From Ecytonucleospora hepatopenaei (taxonomy: Eukaryota > Microsporidia > Enterocytozoonidae), in assembly GCA_026692725.1 (NCBI GenBank), contig JAPMUG010000002.1, positions 124,001-188,000 on the forward strand: 64,000 nucleotides of DNA, given 5' to 3'. Each line of letters opens with the position of its first letter. Within the stretch, counting starts at the first letter, position 1. The notes under the pieces were generated by a model that worked only from the letters and a program-made list of their open reading frames with translations, did no database searches and was not told the DNA's origin. Below, in pieces: positions 48,906 to 57,978 of this stretch. Made by a program: the position numbers and the translations under genes.

Positions 48906-50102
48906 ATGACTAAAGTAAATATACAAAATGAAAATGTAAATATACATAATGAAAAAGAAAAAGTAAATATACAAAATGAAAATGTAAGTGTAAATAAATT
49001 AAATAAAAAACTTAAAAAAGAAACAGATTATTACTCTAAAGAATATACAAAGGATGAAGTGTTCGAAATCATTTACAAAACAACTGCACCACTCAATAAA
49101 AACATCAAAAAACTTTGTTTAAAATATAACATTATCATCAAACAAGGACAATTTAGCAAGGATGAAATGAAAATTATTTCAAACACAATTTGCAGCTACA
49201 TAAAATCGAACAACGTAACAATTGAAGAGTTTAAACACGCGCTTTTACCAAGCGAAATTGAGCGCAAAAGGGTCAAGACCAACGTGGAAATTAAAGACTT
49301 GATGATGGAGGTATGTAAAAAACTGACCAACAGAACCTTAAAACAGGTTTTTTGGACAATTTACCATAATTATAGCATTTTTAAGGGAAACGACCATTTT
49401 ACTTTGGACCAGGATAAATCTTTGTTGAATTTGATTGAACAAAAGGGAAAAAAATGGACACAACTTCAATTAGACATGGAAAAAAGAAAACAGACACTTG
49501 TTAACAGATACATGTCTTTAATGGATTATAATAAAAAGACTGTTTCAATGGAATTTCTTAGAAAAGTTCATTCATTGGGTTTGCCGAAAACCGAAAATGA
49601 CTATAAGCAACTTAGCGAAGCATCTCAAGTAGAAATTAGTGTGTTAAAACGTAAAATAAAACAATATTTGAAGGGAAGGGTGTTTGAGGATATGAAGGAT
49701 ATTCTTTTTACAGTAGAATGTGCTTTGGTTTTTTTGGTTTATAATTTTTATGCATGCATTCCATTGAACGTGAAAGAAATCATGGAAAAAATAAAAAACA
49801 CAATGTGCTATACAGAATCAGAAATAGATGCCTTTATTGACAATTTTCTTAATATTATGCAATATAAAACAGAATTATCTGTTAAAATAGAAGTAGAGGA
49901 TTTATATTGGACCAATATTGGTGCATATTTTGAAATAGCAGCAAAAAAATCCAAATCAAAATTTTACGAGCTTAAAAAGGAATTTAACTGGATTTATTTC
50001 AATGATATTTATGAAACAGCAATTAAAAACATTAAAAAGTTTTTATCTGAAAAAATGTTAGAACAGGCTGTAGAAAAACACACAAATAGCTTTGATAAAT
50101 AA
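48906..50102 (+). CDS. Myb-type DNA-binding protein, Reb1/TTF1-like
   Basis: The 398 residues carry at least two degenerate Myb/SANT repeats (about 75-200): KQGQFSKDEMKIISNTI, then NRTLKQVFWTIYHNY, then DHFTLDQDKSLLNLIEQKGKKWTQLQLDM with a conserved Trp and a following helix. This is the organisation of Reb1 and TTF1, which bind DNA and stop Pol I transcription or block forks. The rest is helical and unassigned. The N-terminus holds an imperfect peptide repeat (VNIQNENV, VNIHNEK, VNIQNENV). ATACCC lies ten bases before the ATG. Confidence 0.5.
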   Translation: MTKVNIQNENVNIHNEKEKVNIQNENVSVNKLNKKLKKETDYYSKEYTKDEVFEIIYKTTAPLNKNIKKLCLKYNIIIKQGQFSKDEMKIISNTICSYIKSNNVTIEEFKHALLPSEIERKRVKTNVEIKDLMMEVCKKLTNRTLKQVFWTIYHNYSIFKGNDHFTLDQDKSLLNLIEQKGKKWTQLQLDMEKRKQTLVNRYMSLMDYNKKTVSMEFLRKVHSLGLPKTENDYKQLSEASQVEISVLKRKIKQYLKGRVFEDMKDILFTVECALVFLVYNFYACIPLNVKEIMEKIKNTMCYTESEIDAFIDNFLNIMQYKTELSVKIEVEDLYWTNIGAYFEIAAKKSKSKFYELKKEFNWIYFNDIYETAIKNIKKFLSEKMLEQAVEKHTNSFDK

Positions 50103-50289
50103 ATATTTTATAAATTAATGATCTATATAAGGTAGTAATTGTTTTTTATATTAATAAAACACACAAATAAAAAGTAATACAAACGTAATAAATTAAGTTA
50201 ATGTCTTTTTAAACACAATATAGTGATTTATATTGTTTTTGCAATATAAAAATTTTGGTAAAATATGTAAAATTTTTAATGCCCAGAAT

Positions 50290-52448
50290 ATGGTTGATCG
50301 TAGCATTCTTGTAGAAGAAAAAATAACACAAATTGTTGAATATTTAAATAGTCAATCATTTAAGGAAGAAGACATTTTAAAAATATTAGAGTGTTATTTT
50401 GAAAATAATGAAGATGATTTGTACTTTTTTGTTGATATTAAGCATATAAATGTCCTTAGCAAAATAATTGTGAACAACATAAAAGAAGAGGATATTTTAA
50501 TAGAGAATAAAATCAATTTATTGACTGATAAAAAAATAAATATAAAATTAAACAATGTTTCATTCAAAAATGAGGAAAATGGGTTTGCACATGAAATAAT
50601 TCTTACTAATGGTATTGAAGAAAATACTGAACTTATCCAAAACACAATCCTAGAAAATAAATTTGTCATAATTAGAGGAGGCACTGGTCTTGGGAAAACA
50701 ACAAAAATACCTTTTTTACTTAATAAAAATTATAAAAAAATTTGCTGCTCTCAGCCTCGAAGAATTGCTGCAATTTCTGTTGCACAGCGTGTTGCTGCAG
50801 AACATAACTGGAAATTAGGTGGTCAAAAAATAGGTTATAAAGTGCGTTTTGATGCTAAGTGTCAGGCTGATACTCAAATTTTATACATGACAGATGGTCT
50901 TTTGCTTAATGAAATAATTATTAATACAGAAAAATTCGATTCTAAATATGACATTATCCTTATTGATGAATCACATGAAAGAAATCAAAATATAGATCTT
51001 TTACTGGGTTTTTAAAAAATTATTTAAAACACACTAAACTGGTAATAATGAGTGCTACTTTAGAATCAGAAAAGTTTCTTACTTTTTTTCAATGTCCAAT
51101 TTTGACTTTTATGCAAAAAAGTTTTGAGGTTGAGGAGCATTATTTAGAGGAAGAAGTAGAATATTCGATAGAATTGTGTGTAGAAAAAGCAATTGAAATT
51201 GTAAAAGATGACAAAAATGTAAATATTTTGGTTTTTTTACCTGGTAGAAAAGACATAGAAGATTCTGTTGAAATAACAAATAGTTATTTGAGCGGAACTA
51301 ATATTAAAATATTTCCTTTATATTCAACACTAACAAAGGCTGAACAGGAGCGTGTGTTTCAAAAAGCAGACAGTAAAATTATTTTTTCAACAAATATAGC
51401 AGAAACGTCGATAACAATACCTGAAATAACACACGTAATTGACAGTGGTCTATTTAAGGAACATGAGATAAAAACAATAAAATATGAAGATAAGGAAGAA
51501 ATTAGAGAGTATGGCGCATCTTCATTGAATACCAGGATGATAAGCAAAAGCCAGGCAAAACAAAGGGCAGGCCGTGCAGGAAGAGTGCAAAATGGACATG
51601 TTTACAGAATGTATACACGTCAACAATACGAAGACATGGAGGAACACATGAAACCTCAAATTCTTTTAGTTGACTTATCACAATCTATTTTAAATTGCTT
51701 GGCCATGGGAATTAAAAATATTTTTGAATTTGATTTTATGGACATGCCAAAGGAAGAATCCATTAAAAAGGCATTAAATGAACTGTATATTGCAAATGCA
51801 ATAAACTCCGAGGGTACAATAACTCCATTGGGATTGAACTTAGCAAAACTACCGTTAGATCACAGGATGGGACTTTCTCTGATAAAAGCAAAAAAGCTAG
51901 GGTGTTTTAATAAAGTTGCAACAATTTTTGCGTGTTTTTTGGCATTCCCCATACTCAATTTTTATAAAAATACAAATCCAGAGTTTAGTAGAATGAAACA
52001 CACTCACAGGGGATTTATTACAGAAAAAGGCATGCTATACTTTTATGCAGATATTTTTGAAAAGTGGGTTATGGCGAAAAAGAGTCCAAAATGGGCTAAT
52101 AAACATTACGTCAGGCAAGATTCTCTTCTTAAAGCATTTGAAATAAAAATGCAATTTATGAAACTTTTTAATGGTTTTGATCCAGACACTTCTAATGAAA
52201 TTGAAGTTGCAATATCAACAGGATTTTTTACGCATGTTGCGAGAAGAAACAAAAACAAATACCTTCTTTTATCTGAAAAATCCATTGTTGATATTTCCTA
52301 TAATGATTTTTTATTTAGTAAAAAACCAAAGTACATAGTTTATTTTGAACTTTTTGCTGTAAAAGAAAATGAAAGTTATATGAAACACTGTTTACAAGTA
52401 ACTGAAAGAGATTTAGATGAAGCTCTAAACAACTGGTCAAAGAAATAA
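50290..52448 (+). CDS. DEAH-box RNA helicase, frame broken near 51012
   Basis: This SF2 helicase is related to Prp2/Prp22/Prp43 and DHX proteins of splicing and ribosome biogenesis. Motif I GGTGLGKT is at 130-137 from the ATG 50290, PRR at 156-158, and motif II is DESH (226-229; Ser instead of Ala). The frame stops at TAA 51013-51015 after LLLGF. Motif III SATL follows in the next frame (from 51003, FLKNYLKHTKLVIMSAT), which runs to 52448 with GRKDIED, SIPEITHVID-type motif V and QRAGRAGR. One extra base in the T5 run at 51009-51013 would join the two parts into about 720 residues. The longer frame begins at TTG. GCCC lies just before the ATG. Confidence 0.85.
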
Positions 52449-52461
52449 ATTATTTATAATT

Positions 52462-53796
52462 TTATTTTTCAATATTTTTAGAATAAAAACTGTTTTTATA
52501 TCTTTCTTTTACTACATTTTCATTTTTTGCCACTGTAAATTCTTCAAATTTGTAAAGTATTCTTTTGGTATCCTGTTCAATTTGAGTGTGTGTTTTTGTT
52601 TTTGAAAATATACTTGTTATAGAAAACCTGCTATTACTTAAAATTTTGTTTTCGTTATTATACTTTAAATATTTCAATACACTCCATACATTTGTTTTTT
52701 TGTCATTTGAGTCTTCTAACAACTGCTTTATTTCTTTATGTTTCTCACTAATTGTTGAAACCCAAATCAATTTAACCTTCTTTTTTAGCGATGGATCATA
52801 CACAAGCTTCTTTGTGCAAATTTCAAAAAACTTTCTTACTCTTTCCGCAATGGCTTCACTTGCAACTTCCTCTGGGAAATTTCCCTTGCTATCTTCCATT
52901 ATATAAAATCCAGTATATACCAAATACACCATGGTCAAAAAAGAAGAATTTTTTGTTGAAATATGCATAGGTGTAATACCATTAAATTCTTGATATGGCT
53001 TAAAACCGTATCTTGTTAAAATTAAAATAAAATGATCGTAATTCTGCAAGACAAACGACAAATATGACAACGACGTTATTTCAGGTACTTTTTCCACCAA
53101 TTCTCTCAAATTTTGTGTATGTTTATTTATACAAACAAAATCAATGGTAAACAAAGGATAATTCTTGTTAGCTTTAATAACTTCTACGCCTCTAAAACTA
53201 TTGATTAGCATGTATTCATTATATGAAATAAAGTCAAAGGCATTCGTGGGTATAATTTCTTTATTAGTCATTGCACATAAAAGATTGGGAGATAATCCAC
53301 CCCAAAACACACTGTTTATGGCATATTCGTCCAAAAATAATTTGTGAATAGATGATGAGCATGCACATGAAAACATATAGTAAGAAGGCCAGTAAATACT
53401 ACCAAAAATGGAATCATTGATGTTAAAAAGACGCTTATTCAAAAAATACCTAACAATGTCAATTTTTTCATACACCATCGCTAACAAAAGAATGTTATTG
53501 GCAAAAGTGTTAAAAATTGGTGTTACGTTAAAATTAATAGAATATACTGAATTATATAAAATTGCTTTTTTCATCAAAAAAAGTTCATAATCCCAATCAA
53601 CTGTACTGTTTTCTACTATTTTATAATTTCTGTTTGCAAAAACAGTATCCTTAACATTGTTGTTTTTGTATAATACCTGTATTTTAGCAAGCATTAACAA
53701 AATACGTTTTTGTTCGATTTCATTCACATCCTCATACATGAATTCTTCATATTCGTGTCCTTTAAAAACAAGTCTTGTTAAATATTTATCTCCCAT
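52462..53796 (-). CDS. Ankyrin-repeat protein
   Basis: The product has about 444 residues if the ATG at 53796 is used, or 455 from 53829. I prefer 53796 because a C-run motif lies between the two. In the longer frame, ankyrin-like units are seen at about 112-140 (NNILLLAMVYEKIDIVRYFL) and 282-336 (FNGITPMHISTKNSSFLTMVYLVYTG followed by NFPEEVA). Other repeats are degenerate. Ankyrin proteins are adaptors, and no enzyme domain is visible. The function is unknown. It is convergent with the helicase, with 13 bases between stops. Confidence 0.55.
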   Translation of the reverse strand: MGDKYLTRLVFKGHEYEEFMYEDVNEIEQKRILLMLAKIQVLYKNNNVKDTVFANRNYKIVENSTVDWDYELFLMKKAILYNSVYSINFNVTPIFNTFANNILLLAMVYEKIDIVRYFLNKRLFNINDSIFGSIYWPSYYMFSCACSSSIHKLFLDEYAINSVFWGGLSPNLLCAMTNKEIIPTNAFDFISYNEYMLINSFRGVEVIKANKNYPLFTIDFVCINKHTQNLRELVEKVPEITSLSYLSFVLQNYDHFILILTRYGFKPYQEFNGITPMHISTKNSSFLTMVYLVYTGFYIMEDSKGNFPEEVASEAIAERVRKFFEICTKKLVYDPSLKKKVKLIWVSTISEKHKEIKQLLEDSNDKKTNVWSVLKYLKYNNENKILSNSRFSITSIFSKTKTHTQIEQDTKRILYKFEEFTVAKNENVVKERYKNSFYSKNIEK

Positions 53797-53818
53797 TAAA
53801 TATTTGAAAACTTTCTTA

Positions 53819-53826
53819 AGGGTAAA
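53819..53826 (-). promoter_or_regulatory. Start motif of the ankyrin gene
   Basis: Coding-strand TTTACCCT lies 22 bases upstream of the ATG at 53796 and just inside the longer-frame ATG at 53829, so it favours the internal start. Confidence 0.35.
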
Positions 53827-53973
53827 CATTATTCAAATAAACATTTTACTTAAAATTATATTCCACATTTTTTATATTTTACATGTGTGAAATGGCTGGT
53901 TGTGATTATAGTCCATTTGTCTAAACGTGTATTTAGTATCTTTTATTGTTAAGATTAAATTTTTATATAAAAA

Positions 53974-53980
53974 TTTACCC
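53974..53980 (+). promoter_or_regulatory. Start motif joined to the NSA2 ATG
   Basis: TTTACCC is directly followed by the ATG at 53981. The longer frame begins at GTG 53927, which is rejected. Confidence 0.6.
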
Positions 53981-54757
53981 ATGCCACAAAACAATTTTGT
54001 AGAAAAAGCGGTAAAGGAAAATGGTAAACCACTTGATTATGAATTTAGAGAAGCAAAAAAAGAGGCAAGATATTCTAAAGTTATTTCTAAAAAGGCAAAA
54101 ACTCTAATTGGAATTAAAGCCAAACTTTTTAATAAACGAAGGAAGGCAGAAAAGATTCAATTAAAGAAGAATGTTAAAGAAACGCAGGTTAACACAAAAG
54201 TCAATTCTCAAACATCTTCTGTTGCATTACCTACCTTTTTGTTAGATAGAGGCATAAATGATGATACCAAAAAAGAACTAAGCAATAAAATAAAACAACA
54301 AAGACAGGATAAAATGACAAAGTACAGTGTTCCAATTGCTGCTGTGGACGGCATCCCCGAAAAAGAAATTTTTGGCGTTGTTAAAACAGGAAAAAGACAG
54401 AAAAAGCAATGGAAAAGAATAGTCAATAGACCGTGCTTTGTAGGAGCGGATTTTGTGAGAAAAGACCCAAAGCACGAGAGGTTTATAAGACCGATGAGTC
54501 AAAGAATGACACATGCAAATGTTACCCACTCAGAGATTAATGCAACGTATAAATTGCCTATATTGTCCGTAAAGAAAAATCCATCCAGCGAATTAATGAC
54601 CTCGTTAGGAGTGTTAAGTAAAGGAACAATTTTAGAAGTGAATGTTTCAGAGTTAGGAATTGTAGATGGATCTGGTCAAATTGTATGGGGTAAATACGCC
54701 CAAATTACAAATAGCCCGGAAAGAGACGGTGTTGTAAATGCTATTTTGCTATTATAA
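53981..54757 (+). CDS. NSA2: NSA2/TINP1 ribosome biogenesis factor
   Basis: Nsa2 is a nucleolar factor that joins pre-60S particles and is needed for 27S rRNA processing. The 258 residues are close to the 261 of yeast. The family sequence is clear: MPQNNFVEKAVKENGKPLDY (basic helical N-terminus with AKKEAR), LPTFLLDRG, DKMTKYSVPIAAVDGIPE, TGKRQKKQWKRIVNRPCFVG, and a C-terminal S5-like barrel with ERFIRPMSQRMTHANVTHSE and GKYAQITNSPERDGVVNAILL. The start is set by TTTACCC joined to the ATG. The convergent RAD51 stop is eight bases away. Confidence 0.96.
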   Translation: MPQNNFVEKAVKENGKPLDYEFREAKKEARYSKVISKKAKTLIGIKAKLFNKRRKAEKIQLKKNVKETQVNTKVNSQTSSVALPTFLLDRGINDDTKKELSNKIKQQRQDKMTKYSVPIAAVDGIPEKEIFGVVKTGKRQKKQWKRIVNRPCFVGADFVRKDPKHERFIRPMSQRMTHANVTHSEINATYKLPILSVKKNPSSELMTSLGVLSKGTILEVNVSELGIVDGSGQIVWGKYAQITNSPERDGVVNAILLL

Positions 54758-54765
54758 ATAAAATT

Positions 54766-55773
54766 TTATTCTTCTGGATCTGCAATCCCACCGGCAGTGA
54801 TTGCAAAAGTTGCTTCAGACTCAGGCAAATTCGGAGAGTCATAAATTTTACAAATTCGTGTTTCTCCTCTTCCTTTTCTTAAATAAAGCCTTACCGTAGA
54901 AGCATGGGCAATTATATGACCGCCTATGGGTTTCTTTAAATCACCACCAAACATTGTTGCTGCTCCGTCCACATTCGCCACTACTTGGTTTGTAATAATC
55001 ACAGCCACACCGTACGTTTCTGCTAAATTTGTTAAGGATCTTAAAAATCTCCCTAATGCAATTTGTCTCGCTGACAATTCTCCTCGTCCATTATAATCTG
55101 TTCGATACAACGATGTTGCAGAATCAACTATTAGCAACGAATACTTTGATTCTGACATCATCGTGCTTGCTAAAATAAGCAAATTATTTTGGTGATCGGA
55201 ATTAAATGCTCTTGCATATGAAATATTATCAAGTACCTCGTCCGGATCCATTCCTAGCCTTTCTGCAATGGGTATGCAACGCTCGGGCCTAAAAGTTCCT
55301 TCTGTATCTATGTACATGCATTTACCTCCACCACCGCCACCTTCCCGTGGTATTTGACAAGTTACTGCTGCCGTGTGGCAAATTTGTGACTTTCCCGTCC
55401 TAAACTCACCAAAAATTTCAGTTATTGTTCCGCTTTCAATCCCACCATTTAGCAATTTGTCAAGTTCAGATGAACCTGTGGTTATGTACACAACATCCTT
55501 TCTTTTTTGGTGAAATTCAGTTGCTGATTGGAATCCCATGTGGACTAACTTACCTGCTTCTTTTATTAACTTGTCTACTTTTGCATCTGAAAATCCTTTA
55601 ATTGCTAACAATTCTTTACGAGGTGCAAATGCAAGTGATTGAACAGTTGCATAACCTGCTTCTGATAATTTCTGTACATCAGATGCTCCTACTCCTACGT
55701 TTTTCAATTTTTCTACACTTATAAATGCTTCATTTGCTACATTCTCAATTTCCTCTTCTCTTTGTTCTTTCAT
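54766..55773 (-). CDS. RAD51: RAD51 recombinase
   Basis: This recombinase forms filaments on single-stranded DNA and carries out strand exchange in repair and meiosis. The 335 residues have an HhH N-terminal domain (about 20-72), Walker A GEFRTGKS (122-129), Walker B LLIVD (213-217), the L1 and L2 loops, and the end [11 protein letters not shown]. Sequences such as [10 protein letters not shown] mark RAD51 rather than DMC1 or archaeal RadA. The usual segment before the second strand contains an unusual run of six glycines (145-150) followed by KCMYID, where most species have GGGEGKA. TTTTTTATCCC lies directly before the ATG. Confidence 0.96.
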   Translation of the reverse strand: MKEQREEEIENVANEAFISVEKLKNVGVGASDVQKLSEAGYATVQSLAFAPRKELLAIKGFSDAKVDKLIKEAGKLVHMGFQSATEFHQKRKDVVYITTGSSELDKLLNGGIESGTITEIFGEFRTGKSQICHTAAVTCQIPREGGGGGGKCMYIDTEGTFRPERCIPIAERLGMDPDEVLDNISYARAFNSDHQNNLLILASTMMSESKYSLLIVDSATSLYRTDYNGRGELSARQIALGRFLRSLTNLAETYGVAVIITNQVVANVDGAATMFGGDLKKPIGGHIIAHASTVRLYLRKGRGETRICKIYDSPNLPESEATFAITAGGIADPEE

Positions 55774-56072
55774 GTGGGATAAAAAAGTTTTTCTATAAAC
55801 AAAATATAAGTTTGTTTGTATTTTATGCTTATTTTAAATTTTTTGCATAAAATATTATTAACTGTAAAATACAAAATTAAATAATAAAATCATGCATATA
55901 TATCTATTAGTTTTAAAACATGCATATATATCTATTAGTTTTAAAATATACATATATATCTATTAGTTTTAAGACATACATATGATTTTAAACAATCTAA
56001 AACGTAAAAACAATTTTATAATATACAATTTATTGTACTTTATATATAACAGGTAATTTCTTTATATTTTAC
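55774..56072. other. Intergenic stretch between RAD51 and TAF10
   Basis: About 299 bases between the RAD51 start and the TAF10 stop contain the 28-base repeat and otherwise plain A/T-rich sequence. This is one of the longest noncoding gaps in an otherwise packed region. Confidence 0.6.
55891..55985. repeat. 28-base direct repeat, about 3.4 copies
   Basis: Three full units and a partial fourth start at 55891, 55919, 55947 and 55975. Each contains ATATATCTATTAGTTTTAA-type sequence, and the later copies differ by a few bases (TATACATA for CATGCATA). They lie in the intergenic stretch between TAF10 and RAD51, upstream of the RAD51 start on its minus strand. No coding frame runs through them. Confidence 0.85.
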
Positions 56073-56399
56073 TTATTTATAATAATAAGGTCTTGAAATA
56101 TCAACACCCATTTCTTCCAATGCTTTTTCCAAGTCTAAAACCTGTAATGTTGTTTTTTTCTCCTTTGAAAATCTTTTGTCTTTTGTTCTTGCTTTAGTGT
56201 GAATTTTATGAAACTGTTGTGCATTAATAGCAACATCTGTTAAAAACTTGTGTGACATCAAAGAAATGAGTTTTCTAACTTCTTCATTATCAGTACTAAC
56301 CCCGTTTTTTTCTAAAAAATAGTCAATTATACTGTCTGGAAGTAAAGGCGTGTAATCTTTAAGCTTTTCTTTTAGTTGTTCAAATTCTTCCCTTTCCAT
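56073..56399 (-). CDS. TAF10: TAF10, TFIID/SAGA subunit
   Basis: This histone-fold subunit is shared by TFIID and SAGA in Pol II initiation. The 108 residues match the conserved domain: YTPLLPDSIIDYFLEKNG (like YTPxIPDAVTxYYL), KLISLMSHKFLTDVAINAQQF (like RLISLAAQKFISDIANDALQ), and the end VLDLEKALEEMGVDISRPYYY (like DLTPALSEYGINVKKPxYF). The protein is essentially only the histone-fold domain. ATTTACCC is joined to the ATG. It is tandem with PGS1 upstream, ten bases apart. Confidence 0.93.
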   Translation of the reverse strand: MEREEFEQLKEKLKDYTPLLPDSIIDYFLEKNGVSTDNEEVRKLISLMSHKFLTDVAINAQQFHKIHTKARTKDKRFSKEKKTTLQVLDLEKALEEMGVDISRPYYYK

Positions 56400-56408
56400 G
56401 GGTAAATT

Positions 56409-57587
56409 TTAAAACAAAAAATTAAACAGAAAGAAAATAATAACGATTAAAATTCGCCTTCTGTTTTCTATGTCTTTAGCTGTGCGTATTTTACAATCTT
56501 TTTTTAAGCTGTCAACTTCCTGTTTCCAAGCGTCTATCATCTTGACATCTTCACTGTACATGATCCAATTTTGTTCAATGTCTAATAGGTTGCTTCTTAC
56601 ATTGAAATTGGAAGAGCCTATGATTGAAATGGCGCAATTATCAAAAAATACCCATATACCTTTTTTATGAAACGAATGGTTGTATTTAACAAATTCAAAA
56701 AGAGTGCATAAAGGCAACTTCTGTAAAATATAATAGTTAGCATATCCGTATACATTTGTTATTATGTTGTTGACAATACCAAATGAATTAAAAGTGTTGT
56801 TTTTGGGTGAAGGAGCATAAAGATTAAAGCGTTTGTTTTTTAAAACATGTAAGTAAGTGGATGTAAGATTAGGATAGGCCGAAGCTATGTGCATTTGTTT
56901 GTAATCGGTGTTAAACAACCATGAAAGAATACTTGACTCTTCTTTTTCATCAAAAGGTATCAGAGTAAGATTTGTGTTTGTTATTTGCAATTGTTTGGTA
57001 AAATTTACATTTTTTAAATTTTTTGATTGTGTTTTCTCTATAAAATGCTTCTTTTTGTATTCTTTAGCATCGTAAAACATTTCTCTTTTCATTTCATTTG
57101 CAAAAATATCATCTTCAAAAACATAATACCTATCTACTCTATTTTCGTAATATTCTTTATACAGATTTGCACCTGTTAACATTGTAAAATTGTCTAAAAT
57201 ATAAATTTTACTGTGAAACACTCCGAGTGCCTCATTAATTCTGTTTGGAAATATTTTTGATGATTCTGCGCTTATGTACTTTATGTTATTTTCTAGCTTT
57301 TTCTCTTTAAACATTTCCACGATTTTCTTGTTGGTAAGGTTTCTTGTTTTGTCTGCCAAAATCACCACTGTTTTTTTAGACTCCACCTTTTCTTTCAGCG
57401 CATCTCCCAGCTCAATTGATTTCTCGTCAAACCCAAGGGCTAAACATGCAAAATGTATTTCTTCTGCTGTTTTTGTATGGTGAATCAGAAAATTGTAGAA
57501 ATCTTCACAGCTTTCTAAGATGGTTACATTAGACAATGTAAACCGTTGTTTTTTAGGTAAAATTTCATTAAATTTTTGTTTGTTCAT
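56409..57587 (-). CDS. PGS1-like phosphatidylglycerophosphate synthase
   Basis: This PLD-superfamily enzyme makes phosphatidylglycerol phosphate from CDP-diacylglycerol, a step toward cardiolipin, usually at the mitochondrial inner membrane. The 392 residues carry two HKD half-sites: HSKIYILDNFTMLTGANL (His125, Lys127, Asp132) and HKKGIWVFFD...IIGSSNFNVRS (His307, Lys309). The KGIW and TGANL/NRxDRY sequences are the PGS1 type. A C-terminal hydrophobic segment (about 379-392, LIVIIFFLFNFLF) may anchor it. No targeting leader is obvious. Mitosomes or an ER site are possible locations. Confidence 0.82.
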   Translation of the reverse strand: MNKQKFNEILPKKQRFTLSNVTILESCEDFYNFLIHHTKTAEEIHFACLALGFDEKSIELGDALKEKVESKKTVVILADKTRNLTNKKIVEMFKEKKLENNIKYISAESSKIFPNRINEALGVFHSKIYILDNFTMLTGANLYKEYYENRVDRYYVFEDDIFANEMKREMFYDAKEYKKKHFIEKTQSKNLKNVNFTKQLQITNTNLTLIPFDEKEESSILSWLFNTDYKQMHIASAYPNLTSTYLHVLKNKRFNLYAPSPKNNTFNSFGIVNNIITNVYGYANYYILQKLPLCTLFEFVKYNHSFHKKGIWVFFDNCAISIIGSSNFNVRSNLLDIEQNWIMYSEDVKMIDAWKQEVDSLKKDCKIRTAKDIENRRRILIVIIFFLFNFLF

Positions 57588-57649
57588 GTAAAATAAAAAG
57601 AATGCAAAATTTTAAGTGGATTTTGTTTATTGGTGGGTGTAAAAATAAG

Positions 57650-57874
57650 TCAAAACCAATTTATGTTATGAAGTCTTTTCATGTGTCCACACAAACTTTT
57701 TTTATATACAAAAGAACATCCACAATATACACAGGTGAATCTTTTTGTTTTTTCATCAATATTTTTATTTTGTTTTACTAAAAAATCCACTATTTCTCGG
57801 TCCTCCCGTTCACGCACGTGTTTCACAAAAAACAAAAACAATTTGGCATCTTGAACACTCTTTTTTTCCTGCAT
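57650..57874 (-). CDS. Small single C2H2 zinc-finger protein
   Basis: The 74-residue product has a helical charged start and one C-terminal zinc finger, CVYCGCSFVYKKSLCGHMKRLH (C-x2-C-x12-H-x4-H). It probably binds DNA, RNA or a partner, but one finger alone does not define a role. The first frame codon is GTG, so the ATG at 57874 is used. ATTACCC lies about nine bases upstream. It is divergent from nothing close; the next gene is 21 bases past its stop on the same strand side of PGS1. Confidence 0.6.
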   Translation of the reverse strand: MQEKKSVQDAKLFLFFVKHVREREDREIVDFLVKQNKNIDEKTKRFTCVYCGCSFVYKKSLCGHMKRLHNINWF

Positions 57875-57978
57875 CACAAAGGGTAATTAAATGTCAAAAA
57901 GATCAAAATATTAATAACACTAACAAACGCCCTTTATTAAAAATATTTCTTAGCTAGCCAATAGATTTTCTTTTATGC

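Noticed and set aside
51000..51020. Canonical -1 slippery heptamer at the helicase break
   Set aside because: The zero-frame codons GGT TTT TAA do not fit X XXY YYZ. Slippage is not excluded, but the standard signal is missing.
53927..53980. N-terminal extension of NSA2 beginning at GTG
   Set aside because: NSA2 homologues begin with MPQN, and TTTACCC abuts the inner ATG.
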